Shown here piece after piece: positions 17,312 to 26,101 of a stretch of 64,000 bases of DNA. The DNA comes from Alkalihalobacillus pseudalcaliphilus (GTDB lineage: Bacteria; Bacillota; Bacilli; Bacillales; Bacillaceae_D). The notes beneath the pieces are model-generated. The model worked only from the letters and a program-made list of their open reading frames with translations. It did no database searches and was not told where the DNA came from. Numbering within the stretch: the first letter of the stretch is position 1; each line of letters starts with the position of its first letter. Location: the NCBI RefSeq assembly GCF_028610675.1, contig NZ_JAQQWS010000015.1, positions 1 through 64,000 of the forward strand, given 5' to 3'. The translations under genes and the position numbers were made by a program.

Positions 17312-19198
17312 CTATTGGTTAAGTTTTTTCCATAATGTCGTCCGACTAATTCCTAGGTTCTCTGCTAATAATTTCTTATTTCGGCCGTAATGATCGTATA
17401 ATTTAATAAATATTTGCTTTTCCATCTCTTCTAATCGATTAATTTTAACTTTAATGTAATTCTTTTCAGTTTCAATATCCTGATTCCCACTTTGTATTTC
17501 CTTATCCTCTTTAAACTGAACACTTAGTAAATCATCGTATAATTGATAATGCAAGGAAGGTGGCACCGCAATAATTCTCTCAATAAAGTTCTCCAATTCT
17601 CGAATATTCCCCGGCCACTGGTATTGCATTAATTGATGACGTTGCTGCTCACTAATCACCTGCGGATGACTTTGATATTTTAATAAAAACCTATTAATAA
17701 GAATATCTAAATCCTCTTTCCGTTCTCTTAAAGGCGGGATTTGAATATATAAAATATTCAACCGGTAATAAAGGTCACTTCTGAATTGATTTTGCCGAAT
17801 CGAATGAATGAGGTCTTTGTTTGTCGCAGCAACGACCCTTACATTGACCGGAATAATCTTAACACCACCAATTCGTCTTACTTCTCTTTCCTGTAAGACC
17901 CTCAATAAGCGCGTTTGTAAAGACATCGCCATTTCTCCAATTTCATCAAGAAATATCGTGCCATTATGGGCCATTTCAAATAGTCCAGGCTTTCCTCCCT
18001 TTCTAGCTCCAGTAAAAGCTCCCTCTTCATATCCAAAAATTTCGCTTTCTAAAAGGTTTTCTGGAAATGCACCACAGTTCACCGCTATGAATGGTCCCTC
18101 CTTTCTTTCACTTGCTTTATGAATACTTTGAGCTACTAACTCTTTTCCTGTTCCACTTTCACCATAAATTAAGACATTACTATCAACACCTGCATACGAC
18201 TTAGCCAATGAAATTGTTTCACTCATCTTATTACTTTTAAACACAATATCATCAAAGGAATATTTCGCATAAAATCTTCGGTGGTATAATTCACTTCTCA
18301 CCTTCGTATCAATCTGCAAAATACTCTCTGTTTTTTGGAACATAATAACGACACTTTGTTCGTACAAATGGAAACGATCGATTAAAAATTTTTGATTCCC
18401 ATGATTAATGACACGTTTCGTTACTTCAGTAAAATCTCCAAGTAGCTTTTTGAATAATGGCATTTGAATATTACCTAGATTCCTACCAATGATTTCGTTA
18501 GGACTTATTCCTAGGCTATCTGCAGCTACATCATTACAGACAAAAACGATACCTTGGCGATTCGTCGAAACAATCCCGCTTTGACTATGAGAAATAATAG
18601 ATTCTAAATGCTTCTGTTTGATTTCCTCTTTTAAATAGTTTTCTAAAGCTTCCTGCGCTCTCAGAATTCCTTCTGTCAGAGAGTCTGACTGAGAAAAAAC
18701 GATAAAAGACTGCATGCCTTTACTTTTAGCAGTAATATCCATACATTCCGCGGTTCCAATGATCGTTTTATCACCCTCAAACTTAGCCATCTCTAAAATA
18801 TGCTTCGTGATTTGCCTTTCATTTGTATACTGCCTTAAGCTTATATTTACATTAGCAATATGTGCGATCGTTTTTAAATCAACTCGTTCTTTGTTACTCA
18901 CATGGTCAATCAAAACAACTTCTTTGTTTAACTGCTTTGCATGATTAAGCGTTTTCAAAATATCGAAGTTATTAACCTCAATTTTGATAATAGGAATGTC
19001 GAGGTGTTCTCTAAAAAAATCGGCTGTTGGACCACGAGCGATCATAACTTTTACGCCAAATTCTTGTATTAGTTTGAGGGCCTTTTTCAAACCAATTCGT
19101 AATGCCCCAATTTCAACAACGATATCAACCTGTAATTTCTTTGCTACTTTCTCTATATCTTCTTTAAACTGAGAGTAGGGAGCAATTACTCCAATCAT
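17312..19198 (-). CDS. PrpR_N-type sigma-54-dependent transcriptional activator
   Basis: The 628-residue protein has the order of a sigma-54 enhancer-binding protein. A PrpR-type N-terminal sensor domain covers residues 1-180 (ARGPTADFFREH is typical), then a PAS domain (about 195-290) and an AAA+ domain (about 315-550). The AAA+ domain has Walker A GESGTGKE, the sigma-54-contacting GAFTGA, FLDEIGEM and the R-finger region. A Fis-like helix-turn-helix lies at the end (LLAENLGISRTTLWKKL). PrpR_N domains sense small metabolites such as 2-methylcitrate. The ligand here is unknown but is probably an intermediate of the adjacent pathway. GGGGGG precedes the ATG. Confidence 0.95.
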   Translation of the reverse strand: MIGVIAPYSQFKEDIEKVAKKLQVDIVVEIGALRIGLKKALKLIQEFGVKVMIARGPTADFFREHLDIPIIKIEVNNFDILKTLNHAKQLNKEVVLIDHVSNKERVDLKTIAHIANVNISLRQYTNERQITKHILEMAKFEGDKTIIGTAECMDITAKSKGMQSFIVFSQSDSLTEGILRAQEALENYLKEEIKQKHLESIISHSQSGIVSTNRQGIVFVCNDVAADSLGISPNEIIGRNLGNIQMPLFKKLLGDFTEVTKRVINHGNQKFLIDRFHLYEQSVVIMFQKTESILQIDTKVRSELYHRRFYAKYSFDDIVFKSNKMSETISLAKSYAGVDSNVLIYGESGTGKELVAQSIHKASERKEGPFIAVNCGAFPENLLESEIFGYEEGAFTGARKGGKPGLFEMAHNGTIFLDEIGEMAMSLQTRLLRVLQEREVRRIGGVKIIPVNVRVVAATNKDLIHSIRQNQFRSDLYYRLNILYIQIPPLRERKEDLDILINRFLLKYQSHPQVISEQQRHQLMQYQWPGNIRELENFIERIIAVPPSLHYQLYDDLLSVQFKEDKEIQSGNQDIETEKNYIKVKINRLEEMEKQIFIKLYDHYGRNKKLLAENLGISRTTLWKKLNQ

Positions 19199-19454
19199 CT
19201 CATCATCCCCCCTAATATATAATAAACTAATAATTTTATTTATTATGATTATACATGTTTTTCAATTTTCAATAGCCTATAATGTAGATCTTATAGCTTT
19301 TTTCATACTAAAGCCCTTTTAAATTCAAAAATAAAAAAGCAGAGCCCTAAAAGAGAGCATCTACTTCTCTAAATCACTAATTTTGTGTTGTTGCTACGTT
19401 TGGTTATCGTTTCGTTTTTAATTTACTTTAAATAAAACCGTCAACAAATATTAA

Positions 19455-19886
19455 TTAATCCTTTCGCTCCCTCTCTAACTCATCCCTTACATCCATATCT
19501 TCACCAAACTCTGTCTGGACATCCATCGATTTGACTTGGTGATTGCTCTGATCACGAGACATCTGCTGTAACAGATAAGGGTGGTAAAAAAACTCTGCTA
19601 TTGCAATTAATACTGCTGTAATAAATGAATAAAGAGCGATCGGCATGGTTGTTAATAAATCTGCTAATAGGGCAATTCCTGCCCAAGCTAAGAAAAAATC
19701 GGTGATTGTAGCCCAATTATTCCCGATTCGTGGCATAATAAATAAATCACCTAAATAAGCAACAGCCGTTAATATCGTACTAATTGTTAGGATTGTCCCC
19801 ATATTTAATCCTGCAAACCCAAAAATTACACCTATAATTACCGTACTAATAAACCATTTTATTATAAACGACTTCACATATGACAT
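19455..19886 (-). CDS. DUF2512 (YndM-like) membrane protein
   Basis: The 143-residue protein has four hydrophobic helices within the first 100 residues and a charged C-terminal tail rich in Asp, Glu and Arg, the layout of the YndM/DUF2512 family. Function is unknown. The ATG at 19886 is chosen because AGGAG lies 8 bases upstream; an in-frame GTG nine bases earlier overlaps that site. It is a single gene between the sigma-54 activator and ctaG. The gap 19199-19454 shows AT-rich sequence and a weak hairpin near 19335-19370 that may end this transcript. Confidence 0.8.
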   Translation of the reverse strand: MSYVKSFIIKWFISTVIIGVIFGFAGLNMGTILTISTILTAVAYLGDLFIMPRIGNNWATITDFFLAWAGIALLADLLTTMPIALYSFITAVLIAIAEFFYHPYLLQQMSRDQSNHQVKSMDVQTEFGEDMDVRDELERERKD

Positions 19887-19975
19887 ATCATACACTCCTG
19901 TTTTATAAATTGCCGTACTGAGATTAGTTTCTTCTTAATTATATTTTTTATTCGAAACATATTAGCTTTTGACTA

Positions 19976-20773
19976 CTAAGCTTGTACAGATTCCTCTTTG
20001 ACGATTAGCCCCATCTTATTTTCCAAGTACCATTGGTAGCCTATAATAAACATAATGATCCCATCTACTATATCTCCACCATAGTACATCAGTAGCACCC
20101 CTTTTTGAGCCTCTACAACATCTACCCCTACAGGAGGATGAATATAGAGATATTTCGCTAACATTCCATGTAATGCGATACTTATTATCAAAGCAATAAA
20201 ACGATGATAATATTTTTTGCGATGAAAAACAGGTTCAATATAAACTAAAGATAACGTAAAAAAATAACCAGCTATAAATATATGTAAGTGGATGATGATA
20301 TTAAGCAAAGCATACTCGTGCATGAGCGTATACAAGGGCGTCGTATACAAAACCCATAAACCACCGATATTAATAACCCCACTAATATAAGGATTTAAAA
20401 CGATTCGAAAATACAAGCTTTTACATATCCTAATCATGATTCTAGCTACTCTCACAGGTAAACTCCTCACTATTAAAACAAAAGGAGCTGCAAGTACAAT
20501 CATTAAAGGTGCAAACATTCCTACTACGAGATGTACAAGCATATGAAAGCTGAAATACTCATGAGATTGTTCAACGATAGGGGAAAAAATCAGCATAATT
20601 AGACAACTGCAAGCTATAAACATATAAAAGATTCTAGACCACGGCCACCTGCGTTTATAATTCTTCTGTATTAATGCCAAAGTAAAGTAGCCTATAAAAA
20701 TAAGTGCACAGAATAAACTAATCGACATGGACATAAAAGTAAAATACTCCATTTCTAAATGATCATGTGCCAT
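19976..20773 (-). CDS. ctaG: Cytochrome c oxidase assembly factor CtaG (caa3 type)
   Basis: This 265-residue integral membrane protein of the caa3-CtaG family has about seven helices. His-rich membrane motifs are visible (FHMLVHLVVGMFAPLMIVLAAP, IIIHLHIFIAGY, HGMLAKYLY, MYYGGDIVD). Family members take part in making an active caa3-type cytochrome oxidase and have been linked to copper insertion. It overlaps the DUF2243 gene by 11 bases, so translation is coupled. No oxidase structural gene lies in the window, so this may be a stand-alone second copy. Confidence 0.9.
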   Translation of the reverse strand: MAHDHLEMEYFTFMSMSISLFCALIFIGYFTLALIQKNYKRRWPWSRIFYMFIACSCLIMLIFSPIVEQSHEYFSFHMLVHLVVGMFAPLMIVLAAPFVLIVRSLPVRVARIMIRICKSLYFRIVLNPYISGVINIGGLWVLYTTPLYTLMHEYALLNIIIHLHIFIAGYFFTLSLVYIEPVFHRKKYYHRFIALIISIALHGMLAKYLYIHPPVGVDVVEAQKGVLLMYYGGDIVDGIIMFIIGYQWYLENKMGLIVKEESVQA

Positions 20774-21233
20774 TTCCTACTATCTCACTTTTCCGTTCAC
20801 TTCCTCTAAGAAGAGTTAATCCAACTACCAAAATCAGTAATGCTAGCAAATTCCAAACAATATCGTACACCCACACATTATCAACATAACGAATCTGATG
20901 AATGCCTAATAATTTATGCTGGATAAAACCATCATATAATTGAAAGAATCCAATCCCTATAAAAGTTCCAGCAAACCATAATCGGGAGATGAAATCATCT
21001 CTCCTTCTTAAATCAGCGAATAAAAATAAACCAAAAATAGTAGCAAACCAACTAAATGCATGAAAAATACCGTCTGAAATTAAACCTATACTAGTAGAAG
21101 ATAAATCATAAAAGTGATGCCACCTTAATAATTGGTGAAATATAACCTCGTCTATAAATGCAACTAATCCTGCCCCAAATAATAACCCTGATATGACATT
21201 CCTTCTTCGGATTTTCCTGCTAGCGTGTGCCAT
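20763..21233 (-). CDS. DUF2243 membrane protein
   Basis: The 156-residue protein has four transmembrane helices and matches the DUF2243 family (GLLFGAGLVAFIDEVIFHQLL at the start, with conserved acidic and His residues in the first helix). In many Bacillaceae this family sits directly before a CtaG gene, as here. AGGAGG lies 4 bases before the ATG. A role linked to CtaG or to respiratory copper handling is inferred from the coupling only. Confidence 0.85.
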   Translation of the reverse strand: MAHASRKIRRRNVISGLLFGAGLVAFIDEVIFHQLLRWHHFYDLSSTSIGLISDGIFHAFSWFATIFGLFLFADLRRRDDFISRLWFAGTFIGIGFFQLYDGFIQHKLLGIHQIRYVDNVWVYDIVWNLLALLILVVGLTLLRGSERKSEIVGNGT

Positions 21234-21440
21234 TGTTCCTCCTCTATTTATCCAATGAGTTTTCTTTAGTTTGCCAACCTATTTTTGTTCTATGTATATG
21301 TCACTTTAACTAAATATCCTTTTACATTGTTTTATTAATTAGAATAGATGGCTGATAAGCAAAAGATAACCTCAATTATATAAACCAATTGCTCTATTTC
21401 ATTTAGTTTAATTCTGTTCATTTCAAAACATAAGGAGACC

Positions 21441-21645
21441 ATAACGAAAGCTGTAACCTATCAAGGAAAAATGCAGTAGAAGTTAAAAAGATACAGGCAC
21501 CTAATATAGAAGGCCGACAAGACGTTATAATTAAAGTAACTTCCACAGCAAAATGTGGTTCCGATCTTCATTCATATTCCATTAGATGAAGCAACAATGC
21601 TTATCATATCTTTAATAAAAATGAAGATAATTATATGAAAGCCAT
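21441..21645 (+). pseudogene. Collapsed zinc alcohol dehydrogenase remnant
   Basis: After TAAGGAGACC the codons read KAVTYQGK with the expected ATG mutated to ATA. One frameshift later they read VEVKKI, then DVIIKVTSTAKCGSDLHSY, the N-terminus of formaldehyde-dehydrogenase-like zinc alcohol dehydrogenases including the catalytic-zinc Cys. The sequence then jumps directly to IPLDEA and, after another frameshift, HIFNKNEDNYMKA, the C-terminal end of the same family. Roughly 300 internal codons are missing. It is a dead gene with start loss, two frameshifts and a large deletion. Confidence 0.8.
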
Positions 21646-21712
21646 GAGAAATCAAAATGTAAAAAAGCGTTCCAGTTCCACTACTTCATACAACTTACCT
21701 AACACCAAATAT

Positions 21713-21755
21713 AAGCGAAAGACATGTTAAACGAGCTAACATGTCTTTCGCTTTT
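21713..21755 (-). terminator. Terminator after clpP
   Basis: A 17-bp perfect stem from AAGCGAAAGACATGTTA closes on a 7-base loop just downstream of the clpP stop. A T run is present on the plus-strand side and a weaker T-rich tail on the minus strand. Confidence 0.75.
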
Positions 21756-21770
21756 TAATTCCATTTACCG

Positions 21771-22355
21771 TTAGTTTCTGTCAATAATTCGATCTACTAC
21801 GCCATATGCCACGGCTTCCTCCGCGGTCATAAAATAATCACGTTCGCTATCTTTCTCAATCCTTTCTATAGTTTGCCCCGTTCGCTCTGCCATTATCTTA
21901 TTCATATGCTTTTTCATACGAATAATTCTTCTCGCTGATATTTCGATATCACTTGCCTGCCCTTGAGCTCCCCCGCTTGGCTGATGGATCATAACCTCGG
22001 AATTAGGGAGTGCTAAACGCTTGCCCTTTTCACCTGCTATTAATAAAAACGCAGCCATGGATGCAGCCAACCCCGTACAAATGGTACTAACTTTTGGTTT
22101 TATATAGTGCATCGTATCAAAAATCGCCAATCCAGCTGAAATAGAACCACCCGGACTGTTAATATAAAGAGAAATGTCTTTTCCTTCATCATCAGATGCT
22201 AAAAATAAAAGCTGTGCGACAATGCTATTTGCTACTTGATCATCAATGGCAGAACCTAAAAAGACAATTCGGTCTTTCAACAATCTAGAATAAATATCAT
22301 ATCCTCTTTCACCTGTTTGTGTTTGTTCTATAACATGCGGAATAAATGTTGCCAT
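21771..22355 (-). CDS. clpP: ATP-dependent Clp protease proteolytic subunit
   Basis: The protein of 194 residues has the ClpP catalytic triad: Ser in GLAASMAAF, His in MIHQPSGGAQGQ, and Asp near DRDYFM/GVVD. ClpP forms tetradecameric barrels that degrade unfolded proteins fed by Clp ATPases. AAGGAGG at 6 bases fixes the ATG at 22355, although the frame is open further upstream. It follows an ECF-like sigma gene by 13 bases, and the ribosome site starts right at the sigma stop codon, so the two form an operon. This pairing suggests an accessory, stress-regulated paralogue distinct from the housekeeping ClpP. Confidence 0.93.
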   Translation of the reverse strand: MATFIPHVIEQTQTGERGYDIYSRLLKDRIVFLGSAIDDQVANSIVAQLLFLASDDEGKDISLYINSPGGSISAGLAIFDTMHYIKPKVSTICTGLAASMAAFLLIAGEKGKRLALPNSEVMIHQPSGGAQGQASDIEISARRIIRMKKHMNKIMAERTGQTIERIEKDSERDYFMTAEEAVAYGVVDRIIDRN

Positions 22356-22368
22356 AATCACCCTCCTT

Positions 22369-23070
22369 TTATGCAGCCATAAATAAATGGCCATAATCAT
22401 TGCCTGTTCTACTATTAAATTTGTTCGTTGCCTGACACTGTTGGTTTTGTCGAACCATATGCAAGTAACTTTCCTCTTCCGTTCCAAGCAGAATCAACGC
22501 TTTAATATCACTTTTACGAAATGCCTCGGCAAGTGCCTGAACTCGAATGGCTGAAAAATCTGCCTTCCTCTTCCCTTTGCTTGTTTCTAGTCTTTTTCGC
22601 ATCCTATGCAAGGCCGCTTTAATCGCCCCTTCTGTCGTTTGAAAAAACGCTGCTACTTCATTGGCCCTAAATTGGAAAACCTCCACCAACAAAAATAGAA
22701 CTTGCTGTCGCTTCGTCAAAACATTGACCAGCTTTTCCATTGCTGCTTCTACCTCTTCCACGCTAGTGAAAGTACCGATTGCTACATCATTTACATAGAT
22801 GTTTTCATCATAATCAAACTTTCTTTTCCGCCACTGATCAATCCAAAGGCGAGAGGCGACCTTTGTTAATAAACGATAATTAATGTCTTGATAGTCTACA
22901 TTTAATACTTTCATGATTGAACCTTGCATTAAATCTTCTGCGTCCCATTTGTTTGAAGTCAGTTTCAAACAATAGTGAAAAAAAGCAGGATAAAAAAGTT
23001 GCAGCTTCTGCTCTAATTCCAAACCCTTCCGTTTCTGTTGACTTTCTTGACTCTCCATTACCACTTCCAT
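22369..23070 (-). CDS. ECF-type RNA polymerase sigma factor
   Basis: The 233-residue protein has sigma-70 region 2 (LFYPAFFHYCLKLTSNKWDAEDLMQGSIMKVL, about 25-60) and a region 4 helix-turn-helix (LTKRQQVLFLLVEVFQFRANEVAAFFQTTEGAIKAALHRMRKRL, about 120-165). A further C-terminal stretch of 60 residues could be a regulatory extension. No anti-sigma gene is adjacent; the partner is clpP. AAGGAGG sits 7 bases before the ATG at 23070, while an earlier TTG in frame overlaps that site. It presumably directs transcription of its own operon and other stress genes. Confidence 0.85.
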   Translation of the reverse strand: MEVVMESQESQQKRKGLELEQKLQLFYPAFFHYCLKLTSNKWDAEDLMQGSIMKVLNVDYQDINYRLLTKVASRLWIDQWRKRKFDYDENIYVNDVAIGTFTSVEEVEAAMEKLVNVLTKRQQVLFLLVEVFQFRANEVAAFFQTTEGAIKAALHRMRKRLETSKGKRKADFSAIRVQALAEAFRKSDIKALILLGTEEESYLHMVRQNQQCQATNKFNSRTGNDYGHLFMAA

Positions 23071-23143
23071 ATGAATGCCTCCTTTCAAGTCACTCTTATT
23101 GTTATAAACGTTATTTTATTTAAAATAGATACGGGTAGATAAA

Positions 23144-23186
23144 AAAACTGCCGTTTGATATCAATCAAATTCAAACCACAGTTTTT
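23144..23186. terminator. Hairpin in the sigma/thrC intergenic region
   Basis: AAAACTG and GTTTGA pair with TCAAAC and CAGTTTT, with T runs on both outer sides. No gene ends here, since sigma and thrC diverge. It may be a leader attenuator or the end of an unannotated short RNA. The rest of the gap to 23435 shows no other clear element. Confidence 0.4.
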
Positions 23187-23435
23187 AACTTTGTTACTTG
23201 AGCTTTTTCATGTTCCACTTCTTTTATATATTTATTTTACTATACCCATTTGATTCTCACTATATCGGTGGGATTTCATATAAGCCGCAGCACCTCTTTT
23301 AACGTTGTTTGATGCTTGCTGGAAAGGGTATATAACTAATTAGCTATTTTTTTTGTTAACATTTCCCTTTAATATTTTGTCCTGTTGATTTAACCATATA
23401 TGAAGATTATTTTATTATAAATGAGGAGGAAGCCC

Positions 23436-24644
23436 ATGACCTTTAGCTATGTTTCCCATCTATTCTGCCCCAAATGTTCACTTACTTGTTCTAGCGATCA
23501 AGTGCGTAATTTATGTGTATGTGGTTCACCCTTACTTGTTAGTTATCATTATCCTAAAATGAAAGAAGAGCTTTCTCATGACATCTTAAAAGACCGTCAA
23601 CCGACTCTTTGGCGTTATCACGAATTATTGCCTATTAAGAATCCCGATTATATAACGAGTATGGGAGAGGGTATGACGCCAATTGTAGCCATGAACCGTT
23701 ATGGTCAGAAGTTGGGAATTCAACATTTATGGATGAAAGATGAGGGCTTACTTCCTACAGGATCTTTTAAAGCGAGGGGTGCAGCTGTGGGGGTTTCTAA
23801 AGCAAAAGAATTAGGTTTATCCGAAATTGCCATGCCAACAAACGGAAATGCCGGTGCAGCATGGGCCTTATATGCAGCAAGAGCTGGCTTAAAAAGTCAT
23901 ATTGTCATGCCTTTAGATGCACCACTAATTACAAGAAATGAAGTATCAATTTCGGGGGCTAATTTATATTTAATGGATGGCCTCATAAGTGATGCAGGTA
24001 AAGTCGTCGCAGAGTCCGTTCAAGGAAAAGATTGGTTTGACGTCTCTACACTCAAAGAGCCTTACAGAATTGAAGGAAAGAAAACGATGGGCTTTGAGAT
24101 TGCTGAACAATTTGATTGGCAAGTTCCTGATGTCATTCTTTATCCGACTGGTGGAGGTGTTGGCCTTATTGGCATTTACAAAGCATTTAAAGAACTAATC
24201 GAAATTGGCTGGTTGGAGCAAGATAAACTACCTCGACTAGTAGCCGTGCAAGCGAAGGGCTGTGCTCCGATTGTAAAAGCTTTTGAGAACAATCAAGAGG
24301 AGTCAGAAATGTGGCCAAATGCCTCAACCGCAGCTTTTGGGATCAATGTCCCTAAAGCATTAGGTGATTTTCTCATCTTAGAGGCAATTTATGAAACAAA
24401 CGGAACAGCCATCGCCATTGAAGATGGTGAGATTTCAGCTGAGCAAAAAGAAATAGCAGAGCTTGAAGGGGCATTTATCTGTCCAGAAGGAGCTGCCACT
24501 TTTGCAGCAGTAAAAAAACTACGAGCCAATAATTGGATTCAAGCGCAAGAAAAAGTCGTTTGCTTAAACACCGGGATGGGCATTAAATACCCGGAATCTG
24601 TTAACGTTCTCGCTCCGACACTCGAAGTAGGTGAACATTTATAG
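23436..24644 (+). CDS. thrC: Threonine synthase (ThrC-like, PLP-dependent)
   Basis: The 402-residue protein begins with a small zinc-ribbon-like region (CPKC near residue 11, CVCG near 30), followed by a fold-type II PLP domain. The Schiff-base Lys is in TGSFKARGA, the substrate-binding loop is PTNGNAGAAWALYAA, and the glycine-rich phosphate loop is PTGGGVGLIG. Threonine synthase converts O-phosphohomoserine to threonine. The length and zinc motif fit the class found in bacteria and archaea, though some relatives are threonine-synthase-like and of unproven substrate. AGGAGG at 6 bases supports ATG 23436. It is not next to hom or thrB. Confidence 0.85.
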   Translation: MTFSYVSHLFCPKCSLTCSSDQVRNLCVCGSPLLVSYHYPKMKEELSHDILKDRQPTLWRYHELLPIKNPDYITSMGEGMTPIVAMNRYGQKLGIQHLWMKDEGLLPTGSFKARGAAVGVSKAKELGLSEIAMPTNGNAGAAWALYAARAGLKSHIVMPLDAPLITRNEVSISGANLYLMDGLISDAGKVVAESVQGKDWFDVSTLKEPYRIEGKKTMGFEIAEQFDWQVPDVILYPTGGGVGLIGIYKAFKELIEIGWLEQDKLPRLVAVQAKGCAPIVKAFENNQEESEMWPNASTAAFGINVPKALGDFLILEAIYETNGTAIAIEDGEISAEQKEIAELEGAFICPEGAATFAAVKKLRANNWIQAQEKVVCLNTGMGIKYPESVNVLAPTLEVGEHL

Positions 24645-24648
24645 AAGT

Positions 24649-24681
24649 AAAAAAAGAGCTACGGCATTAGCTCTTTTTTTC
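24649..24681. terminator. Bidirectional terminator thrC/tatC
   Basis: AAAAAGAGCT pairs with AGCTCTTTTT around an 8-base loop, with A and T runs on either side. It serves both converging transcripts. Confidence 0.9.
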
Positions 24682-24682
24682 T

Positions 24683-25456
24683 TCACGCTTTATTTGGTTC
24701 TACTAAAAGGCTTTCCTCTTCTGCTTCTGTTAATTTCTTCTGTCTCTTTTTATAGGACACCTTGGACAATAAAATACCTGCCTCATATAACATCATTAAC
24801 GGAAAGAGGACCATTAACTGCGAGAAGAAATCCGGTGGTGTGATTAGTGCCGACACTACAGCCATTAATAGATACCCATATTTCCTCACTTCTTTTAGCT
24901 TCATCGGTGTGACGATACCTATTGATGTTAAGAACATAAACAGCAGTGGGATTTCAAACAAAAATCCAAGCGGAATCGTCGTCATCATTAAAAACGAGAA
25001 ATATTCTTTTGCCGTAATCATAATTTCAAAATTCTTGACACCTAAGCTCATAAGAAATGAATAGACGGTTGGAAAAATAACAAAAGCACCAAATGTTAAA
25101 CCAACGAGAAAACTAATAAATAGACTTGGAATAAAAGTTAATGCTGTCTTACTCTCTTGTTCCGTTAGAGCAGGTTTGGCGAATCTCCAGACTTGATAGC
25201 CTATAAAGGGTGCAGAAAGCCCAAGACTAAGACTTCCTGCAATACCAGTATAAAAGCGAATCACATCTAAAGGTCCAAGCATCACCAATTTATGATCATT
25301 TGTGATGAGCGGAATCACTTTATTAATATAAAGTAAAATCCCAATGAAACAGAGCAAGAAAAAAATGACAGAGTAGATGACCGCTTTTCGTAAATCCGTT
25401 AAATGCTCGACAAGCGATTGCTGTGCCTGCTGTGCTTCTAGTTGTTCACTCTGCAT
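24683..25456 (-). CDS. tatC: Sec-independent translocase subunit TatC
   Basis: The 257-residue protein has the six transmembrane helices of TatC, which recognises the twin-arginine signal and nucleates the export complex. Conserved features are HLTDLRK at the N-terminus, YQVWRFAKPALTEQE in the first cytoplasmic loop, and the F-P-Y-rich helices. It follows tatA by 28 bases. The next upstream transcription unit on the same strand encodes an enzyme subunit with a twin-arginine signal, so this is probably a substrate-dedicated TatAC pair. Confidence 0.95.
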   Translation of the reverse strand: MQSEQLEAQQAQQSLVEHLTDLRKAVIYSVIFFLLCFIGILLYINKVIPLITNDHKLVMLGPLDVIRFYTGIAGSLSLGLSAPFIGYQVWRFAKPALTEQESKTALTFIPSLFISFLVGLTFGAFVIFPTVYSFLMSLGVKNFEIMITAKEYFSFLMMTTIPLGFLFEIPLLFMFLTSIGIVTPMKLKEVRKYGYLLMAVVSALITPPDFFSQLMVLFPLMMLYEAGILLSKVSYKKRQKKLTEAEEESLLVEPNKA

Positions 25457-25484
25457 ACTATCATCCCTTTAAATGTGAATTCGA

Positions 25485-25688
25485 CTACTTTGTTTCATTT
25501 GATTCTGTGTCTTTTTTTATGTCATTGTTTTGATCATCTGACATGATGTTATTGGCTGAGCGTTTGAATTCTGATAGGGTTTGACCAAACGCCGCCCCAA
25601 TTTCGGGTAATTTTTTTGGTCCAAAAATGATTAACGTAATGACCAAAATAATAATTAACCCTGGTATACCAATATTAGGAATGCCCAT
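25485..25688 (-). CDS. tatA: Twin-arginine translocase subunit TatA
   Basis: The 67-residue protein has one N-terminal membrane helix, then the hinge FGPKKLPEIG, an amphipathic helix and a charged tail, the exact TatA/E layout. TatA oligomers form the export pore with TatC. AAGGAG precedes the ATG. It starts the tatA-tatC operon. Confidence 0.96.
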   Translation of the reverse strand: MGIPNIGIPGLIIILVITLIIFGPKKLPEIGAAFGQTLSEFKRSANNIMSDDQNNDIKKDTESNETK

Positions 25689-25942
25689 TGTGATTACTCC
25701 TTTCTTTGTATGAAAGTGTACTAAAGCTGATGTGCTCTTTTCCTCAAAAGGCTATTGATTAAAGTCACGGAAAAGCTAATATCAAATGACATAAAAGCCA
25801 CCAAGCAAGGAAAATTCAATTAATTAAAGTTCCGCCAGCTAAAAAGCAAAATCACTTATTTAGTGAAGTTCCATTTCTTCGTATTTCTAGTTCAGCTGCA
25901 TTAAGCTTTTTTTCAACTTGATGCTGTGTATTTTGATTTGTA

Positions 25943-26065
25943 CAGCGTTGTCAGCTCTTTTCATGACTCCATTGCTACGTATTTCCGTTTCCTCAGCATT
26001 GTCGGCTCTTTTTCCGGCTTCATTGTCGCGTAATTCAGTTGCACACAACATTGACGGCTCTTTCC
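25943..26065. repeat. Degenerate 51-52-bp tandem repeat
   Basis: About two and a half imperfect units begin at 25943, 25994 and 26046, each with CAGC(A/G)TTGTC-GCTCTTT followed by CATTG-CGTA. A further diverged unit may precede them. It fills the gap between tatA and the GMC oxidoreductase gene. The unit length matches the array at 77-433. Confidence 0.6.
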
Positions 26066-26101
26066 ATTCACCATTTCACTGATTCTTATAAGCCATCAAA
26101 A

